The notes under the pieces are model-generated. The model did no database searches. It had not been told where the DNA came from and saw only the letters and a list, made by a program, of their open reading frames with translations. A stretch of 30,747 nt of DNA from an uncultured Rhodospirillaceae bacterium (GTDB lineage: Bacteria; Pseudomonadota; Alphaproteobacteria; CAAGCB01; CAG-977), in assembly GCA_900553035.1 (NCBI GenBank), contig USCC01000012.1, forward strand, positions 1-30,747, in the 5' to 3' direction. Made by a program: the position numbers and the translations under genes. This document shows positions 1 through 7,211 of this stretch, one piece after another (the first letter of the stretch is position 1; each line of letters opens with the position of its first letter).

Positions 1-693
1 CCCGTTGAAAAGCAGAAACCCGGCCGCACCGCCCAGAATGAAAATTCCAAGAAGCGTCCACGGCCGCTCAAACCTCCGGACGAACAGAAGCAGGGTGATC
101 CCCGTCGACAGACAATACAGAAGCCCTGTCATCTTCAGCCCGGCCCCGGCGCCCAGGAGGAAACCGGCCAGGAGGAATGTTCGGGCACTGTACCGCCGTT
201 CAAAGCCGATGTCCCGCACCAGAAGGAAGAATGCCGCCAGAATCAGGGCGGCCAGAGGCATTTCGCCCGTCGTCGAGCCGATCTGGAAAAAAGTTGCGAA
301 TCCCGTTGTGCCGATCAGAAGGACGGCGGCGACACACACCCGTCCTTTCAGCGTCCCCGCGTCAAAAAACAGCCGTGCCGTCCGGTACAGGAAATACAGA
401 ACGAATCCGAACGGCAACCCCAGAATGAAATGGAAAACGGTCGGCTGTGTATTGAATTTTTCGGTCAGAAGATAATTAACGACGTCCAGAAGCGGATTGA
501 AAAACGTATTCAGAAAGGCCGGAGCAATATCGTAATTCAGACGGCCGTTCAAAAAGGCGAAGCCGTTATAGTAATGATAGTTGACGAAGTCCCAGATAAC
601 ATCGTATTTCAGGACTGCGCTGAGCGTGCAGGCCGCGGTGAGACACAGAAAAAGCGGAAGCGCCCAAGACGCCCGTGACGCGTTTTTTTCCAT
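1..693 (-). CDS. polytopic membrane protein, partial (runs off left edge)
   Basis: The start codon is at 691-693, with AAGGAA about seven bases upstream. The frame is open for 231 codons to the window edge, so the C-terminus is missing. The protein begins with a hydrophobic segment (residues 10-28) and has several more membrane segments. It is a clear paralogue of the protein at 2799-4445. Shared blocks include WDFVNYHYYN (34-43), AFLNGRLNYDI (46-56), NTFFNPL (62-68), and further on GFLLGA and GFLLFNG. The conserved acidic/aromatic first loop after the first membrane helix, plus many helices, recalls GT-C-type glycosyltransferases or related envelope membrane enzymes, but I do not recognise the family. 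The 95 bases to uvrB hold the divergent promoters. The reading frame and paralogy are certain; the function is not. Confidence 0.85.
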   Translation of the reverse strand, partial: MEKNASRASWALPLFLCLTAACTLSAVLKYDVIWDFVNYHYYNGFAFLNGRLNYDIAPAFLNTFFNPLLDVVNYLLTEKFNTQPTVFHFILGLPFGFVLYFLYRTARLFFDAGTLKGRVCVAAVLLIGTTGFATFFQIGSTTGEMPLAALILAAFFLLVRDIGFERRYSARTFLLAGFLLGAGAGLKMTGLLYCLSTGITLLLFVRRFERPWTLLGIFILGGAAGFLLFNG

Positions 694-720
694 GAAATGT
701 TCCTTAAATAATTTTACGTA

Positions 721-750
721 TTGCAAATCAGGGACAAGGTTACCTAAATA
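721..750 (+). promoter_or_regulatory. possible promoter of uvrB
   Basis: TTGCAA at 721-726 could be a -35 box. Near a 17-18 base spacing lies CTAAAT/TAAATA (744-750) as a weak -10 box, about 40 bases before the uvrB start. The match is modest. It is proposed mainly because the divergent gene pair requires a promoter in this 95-base gap. Confidence 0.3.
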
Positions 751-788
751 GGAGTATCCCGTAAACAGATATTTCAGGAAAACGGCTC

Positions 789-2816
789 ATGAACAGCATC
801 CCGATGTATAACACTTCGGATTCGCAGGAACCCGCGGATTTTAAACTTGTGTCCGAATACGAGCCGGCGGGAGATCAGCCCGAAGCGATTCAGGCGTTGG
901 TCAACGGGCTGGAACGCGGCGAACGCGATCAGGTTTTGCTGGGAGTAACAGGGTCGGGCAAGACCTTTACGATGGCTCAGGTGATTCAGAAAATGCGCCG
1001 CCCGGCTCTGATTATGGCGCCGAATAAAATTCTGGCGGCCCAGCTGTACGGCGAAATGAAGGCCTTCTTTCCCGAAAATGCGGTCGAATATTTCGTTTCC
1101 TATTATGATTATTACCAGCCGGAAGCCTACATCCCGCGGACGGATACGTATATTGAAAAGGATTCCGCCATCAACGAACAGATTGACCGGATGCGCCACA
1201 GCGCGACGCGGAACATTCTGGAACGCCGGGACGTTATCATTGTTGCCTCGGTGTCGTGCCTGTACGGTCTGGGCAGTGTCGAATCCTACTCCGGAATGGC
1301 GTTTTCACTCCAGCCGGGCATGAATCTGGAAGTCCGCGACCTGGCGCGCCGTCTGGTTGATCTGCAGTATCAGCGCAACGACTTGGCCTTTACGCGCGGG
1401 ACGTTCCGCGTCAAGGGCGATACGCTGGATATTTTCCCGAGCCATTACGAAGATCTGGCGTGGCGTCTGTCCTTTTTCGGGGATGAACTGGAATCGATTG
1501 CTGAATTTGATCCTCTGACCGGCGAGAAAAAGCTGGAGCTGAAGGAAATCACCGTTTACCCGGCCAGCCACTATGTGACGCCCCGCCCCGCGCTGTCGCA
1601 GGCGATGAAGACCATTCGTGAGGAATTGAAGGAACGGCTGGCGTTCTACCGTGAACAGGGTCTGCCGTTGGAAGCCGAACGCATTGAACAGCGTACGCGG
1701 TTCGATCTGGAAATGCTTGAAGCAACGGGGCACTGCAAGGGCATTGAAAACTACTCCCGTCATCTGACCGGCCGCGCGCCGGGCGAACCGCCGCCGACCC
1801 TGTTTGAATACCTGCCAAAGGACGCTCTGCTGTTTGTGGACGAAAGCCATGTCTCTGTTCCGCAGATCGGCGGCATGTACCGGGGGGACTTCAACCGGAA
1901 GAGCACGCTGGCGAATTATGGGTTCCGCCTGCCCAGTTGTATTGACAACCGGCCTCTGAAGTTCGAGGAATGGGATCAGATGCGTCCGAAGACAATTTAC
2001 GTGTCTGCCACGCCCGGCCCGTGGGAACTGCAACAGACGCAGGGAGTCTTCACCGAACAGATCATCCGCCCGACCGGGCTTCTGGATCCGGTCTGTGAAG
2101 TGCGTCCGGTCGCGGCCCAGGTGGACGACCTGATGGCAGAGTGTCGCCTGTGCGCCGAAAAGGGGCAAAGAGTGCTGGTCACGACACTGACCAAGCGGAT
2201 GGCCGAAGACCTGACCGATTATCTGGCCGAAAACGGCGTGAAGGTGCGCTACATGCATTCCGACATTGAAACTCTGGAACGCATTGAAATCATCCGTGAT
2301 TTAAGGCTTGGCGTGTTTGATGTGCTGGTCGGTATCAACCTGTTGCGCGAAGGGCTGGACATTCCGGAATGCGCGCTGGTCGCCATTCTGGACGCGGACA
2401 AGGAAGGCTTCCTGCGTTCCGACCGATCCCTGATTCAAACGATCGGCCGCGCGGCCCGCAATGTGGACGGCCGCGTAATCCTGTATGCGGATCATATGAC
2501 CGGATCCATGGAGCGGGCTTTGTCCGAAACGGCACGCCGCCGTGAAAGACAGGAAAAATTCAATGCGGCGAACGGCATTACGCCCCGAACCATCCGGCGC
2601 GGCGTCGCGGATATCCTTCAGGATCTGTGCGACCGGGATTATGTCGATCTGGCGTCGGACGAAACCGCGCTTCCGGTCGGCGGCAAAACCGTGAAAGAGC
2701 GGATTGCAAAACTGGAAAAACAGATGCGCAAAGCCGCCGAGGAGCTGGAATTTGAACAGGCGGCGAAAATCCGCGATGAAATCCGCCGCCTGGAAAAATC
2801 AGAGCTTCGGTTCTGA
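789..2816 (+). CDS. uvrB: UvrABC system protein B (excinuclease subunit)
   Basis: UvrB is the DNA-damage verification helicase-like subunit of nucleotide excision repair. It is loaded by UvrA and recruits UvrC for incision in the cytoplasm. The 675-residue length is normal. Visible landmarks are Walker A GVTGSGKT (52-59), the damage-probing beta-hairpin region YYDYYQPEAYIP (about 103-114), the DEAD-like VDESH around residue 350, the helicase motif VGINLLREGLDIPE, the motif-VI segment QTIGRAARN, and a C-terminal UVR domain (about 637-672, coiled coil binding UvrC). The start at 789 has AGGAAA at 777-782; an in-frame ATG lies at 804, so the N-terminus could be five residues shorter. The 3' end overlaps the convergent membrane gene by 18 bases. 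No SOS box was recognised upstream. Confidence 0.98.
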   Translation: MNSIPMYNTSDSQEPADFKLVSEYEPAGDQPEAIQALVNGLERGERDQVLLGVTGSGKTFTMAQVIQKMRRPALIMAPNKILAAQLYGEMKAFFPENAVEYFVSYYDYYQPEAYIPRTDTYIEKDSAINEQIDRMRHSATRNILERRDVIIVASVSCLYGLGSVESYSGMAFSLQPGMNLEVRDLARRLVDLQYQRNDLAFTRGTFRVKGDTLDIFPSHYEDLAWRLSFFGDELESIAEFDPLTGEKKLELKEITVYPASHYVTPRPALSQAMKTIREELKERLAFYREQGLPLEAERIEQRTRFDLEMLEATGHCKGIENYSRHLTGRAPGEPPPTLFEYLPKDALLFVDESHVSVPQIGGMYRGDFNRKSTLANYGFRLPSCIDNRPLKFEEWDQMRPKTIYVSATPGPWELQQTQGVFTEQIIRPTGLLDPVCEVRPVAAQVDDLMAECRLCAEKGQRVLVTTLTKRMAEDLTDYLAENGVKVRYMHSDIETLERIEIIRDLRLGVFDVLVGINLLREGLDIPECALVAILDADKEGFLRSDRSLIQTIGRAARNVDGRVILYADHMTGSMERALSETARRRERQEKFNAANGITPRTIRRGVADILQDLCDRDYVDLASDETALPVGGKTVKERIAKLEKQMRKAAEELEFEQAAKIRDEIRRLEKSELRF

Positions 2817-4445
2817 GGGATAGCTGTCCGGAAGGATTTGGCTTTTCAGCCTTTCCGGGACACAGATGAACAGCAGGGACCAGAACGAATTTTTAAGCTG
2901 GTGGCAGATATGCGGTTCGGGCGACGTGTCCATAATTTCCTGCAGCTGGGCGAACGAAATCGAAACAAATGAGACTGTCAGCCCTTTGTGATTCCGGATA
3001 ATTTCAGCCTTTTCGTCGGTGAAACGACCGCGCAGAATGAAATCCGTTCCGTTGATTGTCCGCATCGTCCGCGCCGTATTGCCCAGGAAGCGGATGTTTT
3101 TCGTTTCCTCGGCCAGCCGAGGGATGACAGCGGCGGCCGGCGCGCCGTAAACAAGAGCCAGCGTGTCGTCCGGTAGCACGATTCTTTCAAACGAAACAAC
3201 ACCCTGATCGGTTTTTCTCTGGCCGTAATTCTGGGAAAACACCATGGTCGTCAGAAAAATGAACAGGCCGAAAACCGCAAGCGCATAATAGGCACCTTCA
3301 CCGGGAATGCTTTTCGGTTTCGGAATCATCCGGAACGCTTTCACAATGGGAATCGACAGAAGCGTTTCCACGGGGATCAGATACCGCAAAATGGAAAAGT
3401 TCAGCAGCCACAGGACATACGAAAGGCTCAGCCAGACAAACAGAAACAGCCCGGCCCGGCTTCCCGCCTGTTTCCGCACAAGCCGAAACAGATAGCCGAA
3501 CGCCAGCAGAAACCCCGCCGCATAGCGGAAATCCGCCAGAGCCAGCGGCGTTCCATAATCTTTTCTGAACATGAATTTAAATGACAGCAGAATCGGATAA
3601 AAAACGGTTTCCCAGAATGTCCGGTCTTTTAAATACAGCGGGTCGGAATAATTCACCGGATCGAAATACGGTGATTTGAAGACGGCGTTGGCAAACGGGA
3701 AGACCGGATTGCCGTAATTTTTCCACATGATCCACATCCAGAACCCGTTGAACAGCAGAAAACCCGCCAATCCGGCCAGAGAAAAAAGGGCAATCAGCGT
3801 TTTAGGTCGGGAAAGCGTCCGGTAAAACAGGATCAGCGTCAGCCCCGTTGAAGCACAATACAGGACGAAATTCAGTTTCAGGCCGAACGCGGCTCCAAGC
3901 AGAAAGCCGGCGATGATATACGTTTTCGGGCGGAAGGCCTGTGTAAAGGCCACGTCTTTCAAAAGCAGGTAAAATGACGCCACGGCCAGAACGGACAGCG
4001 GAACTTCGTTTGTTGTTGTGCTGACCTGTGCCAGCGTGGCGAAACCGGTTGCGCTGATTAAAAGCGCGGCTACCGCCGCACAGCGTCCCGGAAAAGCGGA
4101 TGTGTCAAAAAAAAGGCAGATAACCTTAAAAACGACGAACAGAAGCAGTCCGTAGGGAACGCCCATGAAAAAGCTGAAAACCAGAGGATGATCATTCAGA
4201 GCCTGAATCAGAAGGTAGGCCGGAATGTCCATCAGCGGATTGAAAAACGTATTGACGGAACCGGCGGGCGTAATGTCGTAATTCAGCCGTCCGTTCAGAA
4301 AGGCATACGGATTGTAATAATGGTAATTGACGAAATCCCACAGCAGTTCGTAATGCACAATGGCCGACACCGTGCACGCGGCCAGCATGAAAACGGTCAG
4401 CTGCAGGGGGGATGAGCGGAAAAAGCGGTCTCCCACGGAGGACAT
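2799..4445 (-). CDS. polytopic membrane protein, possible GT-C-like glycosyltransferase
   Basis: 548 residues with about ten hydrophobic segments. The first (about 13-31) is followed by a conserved loop, LWDFVNYHYYNPYAFLNGR (35-53), that is shared with the partial paralogue at 1-693. The arrangement of a helix, an acidic/aromatic extracytoplasmic loop, many helices and a soluble C-terminal tail (about 410-548) is like GT-C glycosyltransferases and related envelope polymer enzymes, but no diagnostic DxD-type site is certain. It is the last gene of a three-gene minus-strand operon, starting four bases after the stop of the Sel1 lipoprotein gene. Its C-terminal coding end overlaps uvrB by 18 bases, so no terminator fits between them. 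Calling it a membrane protein is secure; the enzymatic role is inference. Confidence 0.8.
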   Translation of the reverse strand: MSSVGDRFFRSSPLQLTVFMLAACTVSAIVHYELLWDFVNYHYYNPYAFLNGRLNYDITPAGSVNTFFNPLMDIPAYLLIQALNDHPLVFSFFMGVPYGLLLFVVFKVICLFFDTSAFPGRCAAVAALLISATGFATLAQVSTTTNEVPLSVLAVASFYLLLKDVAFTQAFRPKTYIIAGFLLGAAFGLKLNFVLYCASTGLTLILFYRTLSRPKTLIALFSLAGLAGFLLFNGFWMWIMWKNYGNPVFPFANAVFKSPYFDPVNYSDPLYLKDRTFWETVFYPILLSFKFMFRKDYGTPLALADFRYAAGFLLAFGYLFRLVRKQAGSRAGLFLFVWLSLSYVLWLLNFSILRYLIPVETLLSIPIVKAFRMIPKPKSIPGEGAYYALAVFGLFIFLTTMVFSQNYGQRKTDQGVVSFERIVLPDDTLALVYGAPAAAVIPRLAEETKNIRFLGNTARTMRTINGTDFILRGRFTDEKAEIIRNHKGLTVSFVSISFAQLQEIMDTSPEPHICHQLKNSFWSLLFICVPERLKSQILPDSYPSEPKL

Positions 4446-4448
4446 CGC

Positions 4449-4982
4449 TTACCTCGGGGGGAACAGGTCGTTGTAATCGACGCCGCGATAATAAACGAAT
4501 TTGGGATCCGGAATGTCAAGGGATTTGACCTTCAGGAGAAGCCCCTGCGTCTGGAGTGTCCAGCGCAGACTTTGCAGTTCCTGCTGATACTGGGGCCGGC
4601 TTCCGACGACAATTTCGAACCAGCGGTAGGCGGCCAGCGGATTGTACAGCGGCGCGTTTCTGTCCTGATACAGAAAGGCCAGCTGCACCTGTGCGGCGGT
4701 CTGGCCGTTGTTGGCGGCCATGTTCAGATATTTTTCGGCCAGAAAGCTGTTTTTTTCGCCGCTCAGTCCGTAACGATAAATCAGCCCCATCAGGTACTGG
4801 GCGTCAATATTTCCCCTTTCGGCGGGTTCTTTGAGTTTTTCCAGGGCCAGGGAGTAACGGCTGGTATTGAAGGCGGTGATGCCTTCTTTGAATGAATCGC
4901 CGCCATTCCAGTTGGAATAGTCGTTCGGCCAGAAAACGCAGGAAGAGAGCAGAAAAACAAATAAGAAACGGACAATTTTCAT
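4449..4982 (-). CDS. Sel1-repeat lipoprotein
   Basis: 177 residues. The N-terminus is a lipoprotein signal peptide with lipobox LLSSC (Cys15), so the product is probably membrane-anchored and faces the periplasm. Two Sel1-like (TPR-related) repeats are visible at about 57-92 (AQYLMGLIYRYG, AEKYLNMAANNG) and 93-128 (AQVQLAFLYQD, AAYRWFEIV). Sel1 repeats are protein-interaction scaffolds. The ATG at 4982 directly abuts the TGA of the upstream gene with no clear Shine-Dalgarno, which points to translational coupling. Its role is unknown; partners are presumably the neighbouring operon products. Confidence 0.85.
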   Translation of the reverse strand: MKIVRFLFVFLLSSCVFWPNDYSNWNGGDSFKEGITAFNTSRYSLALEKLKEPAERGNIDAQYLMGLIYRYGLSGEKNSFLAEKYLNMAANNGQTAAQVQLAFLYQDRNAPLYNPLAAYRWFEIVVGSRPQYQQELQSLRWTLQTQGLLLKVKSLDIPDPKFVYYRGVDYNDLFPPR

Positions 4983-5591
4983 TCAGCGGCCCCGGGTTTG
5001 TCGGATTAAAGCGGCGTTAACGGCCGGGGAAAGCCGGGCTGTCCGGCGGCCGGTTTCAACGTTGACTTCATAAATGCGTTTCAGAAGGCTCCGGTCTTCC
5101 TTTGTTTTCTTGCGCAGCTGATGCCACAGGGCATGATGATCCTCGGCCGACAGATAGGTCGTGTCCAGAAGCACGGCGACGGGCGCCTGTTCCGTTGATC
5201 CCTTTATTTTATGGACTTTGTCCAGCTGAGCAAGGATGGTTTCCGCGTTTCCGGCGCTGTCAAATTCCCATTTATCCTTCCCGGACGGGGAAAGCGGCGT
5301 TTTGACGTCAAAGGGATAGCCGTCGCCGTCGTAAAAATCGATGTAGGCGGTATCCGAGCGTGTGACGGGGCCTTTGACCGCGCCGCTCAGCTCCGCTTCA
5401 ACCGCGGACATGGCTTCGCGGATGGTTTTTGGAATCGGGCGATCTTCATGGGCCGGATCAACGGCCAGGCGTTCAAATCCGGGATAATTGCGGTAACGCG
5501 CGGGAACATCGGCCAACGTGCGGAGGGAGGCTTGCGCTTCCGGTTCGTCTCCGGCATTTTCAACCCGCGAGGGCGGCATCAGATCTTTCAT
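4983..5591 (-). CDS. small protein with PD-(D/E)XK-like motif, function unknown
   Basis: 202 residues, no signal peptide and no membrane segment. Residues 81-99 read as a beta-hairpin with IDFYDGDGYPFDVKTP, giving D85 and D95-V-K97. This is the acid-then-D-x-K arrangement of the PD-(D/E)XK nuclease fold. It is followed by a helix (ETILAQLDKV) and a strand (VAVLLDTTYLS), an order also seen in CDI-type tRNase/nuclease toxin domains. An acidic helix (E65, E67) precedes the hairpin. It is first gene of the operon with the Sel1 lipoprotein and the membrane protein; AGAGG lies just upstream of the ATG. The nuclease idea rests on motif reading only. Confidence 0.7.
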   Translation of the reverse strand: MKDLMPPSRVENAGDEPEAQASLRTLADVPARYRNYPGFERLAVDPAHEDRPIPKTIREAMSAVEAELSGAVKGPVTRSDTAYIDFYDGDGYPFDVKTPLSPSGKDKWEFDSAGNAETILAQLDKVHKIKGSTEQAPVAVLLDTTYLSAEDHHALWHQLRKKTKEDRSLLKRIYEVNVETGRRTARLSPAVNAALIRQTRGR

Positions 5592-5606
5592 ATTGACCTC
5601 TTATCG

Positions 5607-5633
5607 GCTATACTTTTCTCCAGTGTGGGTCAA
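5607..5633 (-). promoter_or_regulatory. probable promoter of the minus-strand operon 5591-2799
   Basis: Read on the minus strand, a TTGACC-like -35 (5628-5633) is followed after 15 bases by TATAGC (5607-5612); shifting the -35 to TTTTGA gives 17 bases. The -10 lies 15 bases before the start codon. An imperfect inverted repeat (GTGG..CAAAAA / TTTTTTTG.CCAC, about 5624-5651) lies beside it and could be an operator. Confidence 0.35.
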
Positions 5634-5671
5634 AAAACTTTTTTTGTCCACAAAAACAAACGGAAACCTTC

Positions 5672-5700
5672 TTGATTCGTCAATTCCGGCGGCTTACATT
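5672..5700 (+). promoter_or_regulatory. sigma70-type promoter of the Bat operon
   Basis: TTGATT (5672-5677) and TACATT (5695-5700) are separated by exactly 17 bases. They lie 27 bases upstream of the start codon at 5728, with a purine-rich ribosome site (AAGGGAAAGG) between. This makes the DUF4381 gene the first gene of its transcript. Confidence 0.55.
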
Positions 5701-5727
5701 TTTTCTTAAAGTAAAGAAAGGGAAAGG

Positions 5728-6216
5728 ATGAACGCACTGCCCGAAAACCTCGGCCGGGAGGAACTGCTGGCGCTTCTGCGTCCGCTATATCCAAATGGGA
5801 TATTTCCTTTGGCGCCCGGATGGTGGATAGTATTGACGGTATGCTCTGCGGTCGCGGCCGGGGCGTATCTGTTTTTCACGGGCTTCCGGATGCGCCGCCG
5901 GCGCCGGGCGTTCACCGTGCTGGCGGAACTGCGGCAGTCCTTTTCCCGCGACGGTGACATTTCGGCGCTGTCGGCCGGTGTGTCGATTCTCCTGCGGCGT
6001 TCGGCGCTGTCACGTTTCGGCCGGGAAGAAACCGCACATCTGGAAGGCGCGGCGTGGCTTTCCTTTCTGGAACGGACGGGCGCTGTCCTGACGGATGATG
6101 AAAAAACGTTGCTGACGGCGCAGGCATATGCTCCGCCCTGCCGGGGAGGGGAATGCCGCGAACGGGGCGAACGGCTGGTTCGCTCAGCGGAAAACTGGAT
6201 GAGGCGCAATTTATGA
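5728..6216 (+). CDS. DUF4381 domain protein of Bat/MoxR operon
   Basis: 162 residues. A short N-terminal stretch containing LLALLRPLYPNG precedes one membrane helix (about 31-50, WWIVLTVCSAVAAGAYLFF), then a basic stop-transfer segment (RMRRRRR) and a cytoplasmic helical domain. The length, architecture and position immediately before two von Willebrand genes match the DUF4381 proteins of MoxR/Bat operons. These are small membrane partners of unknown biochemical role, linked to oxidative or envelope stress tolerance in other bacteria. AAAGG precedes the ATG at 5728. The stop codon overlaps the start of batA (ATGA), so the genes are translationally coupled. Confidence 0.8.
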   Translation: MNALPENLGREELLALLRPLYPNGIFPLAPGWWIVLTVCSAVAAGAYLFFTGFRMRRRRRAFTVLAELRQSFSRDGDISALSAGVSILLRRSALSRFGREETAHLEGAAWLSFLERTGAVLTDDEKTLLTAQAYAPPCRGGECRERGERLVRSAENWMRRNL

Positions 6217-7211
6217 CGCATTTTGTTTGGCCCTGGATTTTTATACTGCTTCCCCTGCCGTTTCTGATGCGGGCGGTTCTGCCGCGCGTCGGGGATAAAA
6301 ACGAAGAAGCGCTGAAGGTTCCTTTTTTTGAAGGCCTGCAGGCGTTGCCCATGGGAGGGCGTCTGTCGGTTCTGGGCGGATTGAGGATGCGCCGGATTCT
6401 CGGTGCGCTGATGTGGATTCTTCTGGTAACGGCGGCGGCGCGGCCGCAGTGGGTCGGCACGCCGGAAAAGATCCCTTCCGAAGGCCGTAACCTGATGCTG
6501 GTTCTGGATGTGTCCGGCTCTATGGAGGAACCTGATTTCGTGATACAGGGACGTCCCGTGCGCCGCTGGGACGCGGTGCAGGCCGTGGCGGATGACTTTG
6601 TTCGGAAAAGAGAAGGCGACCGGGTCGGTGTCGTGCTGTTCGGCGAACGAGCCTATCTGTTCGCACCTCTGACGTTTGACCTGAAAACGGTTTCCGAACT
6701 GTTGAACGAGGCCGACGTCGGGATGGCGGGGACACAGACGGCAATCGGGGACGCTCTGGGGCTGGCGCTGAAAACAATGATTGACGTGCCCGCGTCCAGC
6801 AAGGTGGTCATCCTGCTGTCGGACGGGGCGGCGAACGCGGGAAAGATGCGCCCGCTGGAAGCCGGAGAGCTGGCAAAAAAAATGGGCGTCCGGGTTTATA
6901 CCGTCGGCGCGGGGTCGGACACGGTGGCGGTTCCGACGCTGTTCGGCGTGACACAGATGCCGCGCGACGCGGAAATTGATGAAAAGTCTCTGCAGGAAAT
7001 CGCACGAATGACGGGCGGCCGGTATTTCCGGGCGAAAAATACGGCCGAGCTGGCTCGTATCTACCAGGATATTGACGCACTGGAACCGGTGAAGAACGAC
7101 GATATTTTCATCCGTCCGGTGCGCGAGCTGTTCTTTTATCCGCTTGCGGCCGCATTCGGCCTCAGCGTGCTGGGGGCGGTTTTCATGCTTGTCGGAGGGA
7201 AACGCAAATGA
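6213..7211 (+). CDS. batA: BatA-like von Willebrand factor A membrane protein
   Basis: 332 residues from the ATG at 6213; the frame is open further upstream, but this start overlaps the previous stop as ATGA and gives the family's usual N-terminus (MTHFVWPWIF). Membrane helices lie at about 5-22, 62-77 and near the C-terminus (about 307-326), with the VWA domain between the last two, facing the periplasm. The metal-binding MIDAS motif is intact: LDVSGSM with D99, S101 and S103, followed by the GTQT segment. VWA/Bat proteins are thought to act with BatB and BatD in an envelope complex, sometimes driven by a MoxR ATPase. No moxR is adjacent here. Confidence 0.9.
   Translation: MTHFVWPWIFILLPLPFLMRAVLPRVGDKNEEALKVPFFEGLQALPMGGRLSVLGGLRMRRILGALMWILLVTAAARPQWVGTPEKIPSEGRNLMLVLDVSGSMEEPDFVIQGRPVRRWDAVQAVADDFVRKREGDRVGVVLFGERAYLFAPLTFDLKTVSELLNEADVGMAGTQTAIGDALGLALKTMIDVPASSKVVILLSDGAANAGKMRPLEAGELAKKMGVRVYTVGAGSDTVAVPTLFGVTQMPRDAEIDEKSLQEIARMTGGRYFRAKNTAELARIYQDIDALEPVKNDDIFIRPVRELFFYPLAAAFGLSVLGAVFMLVGGKRK

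Noticed and set aside
5..678. Plus-strand frames at the left edge
   Set aside because: Arg-rich shadows of the partial membrane protein on the minus strand, which matches its paralogue.
1305..2258. 317-codon minus-strand frame inside uvrB
   Set aside because: Shadow of uvrB, whose motifs occupy the plus strand throughout.
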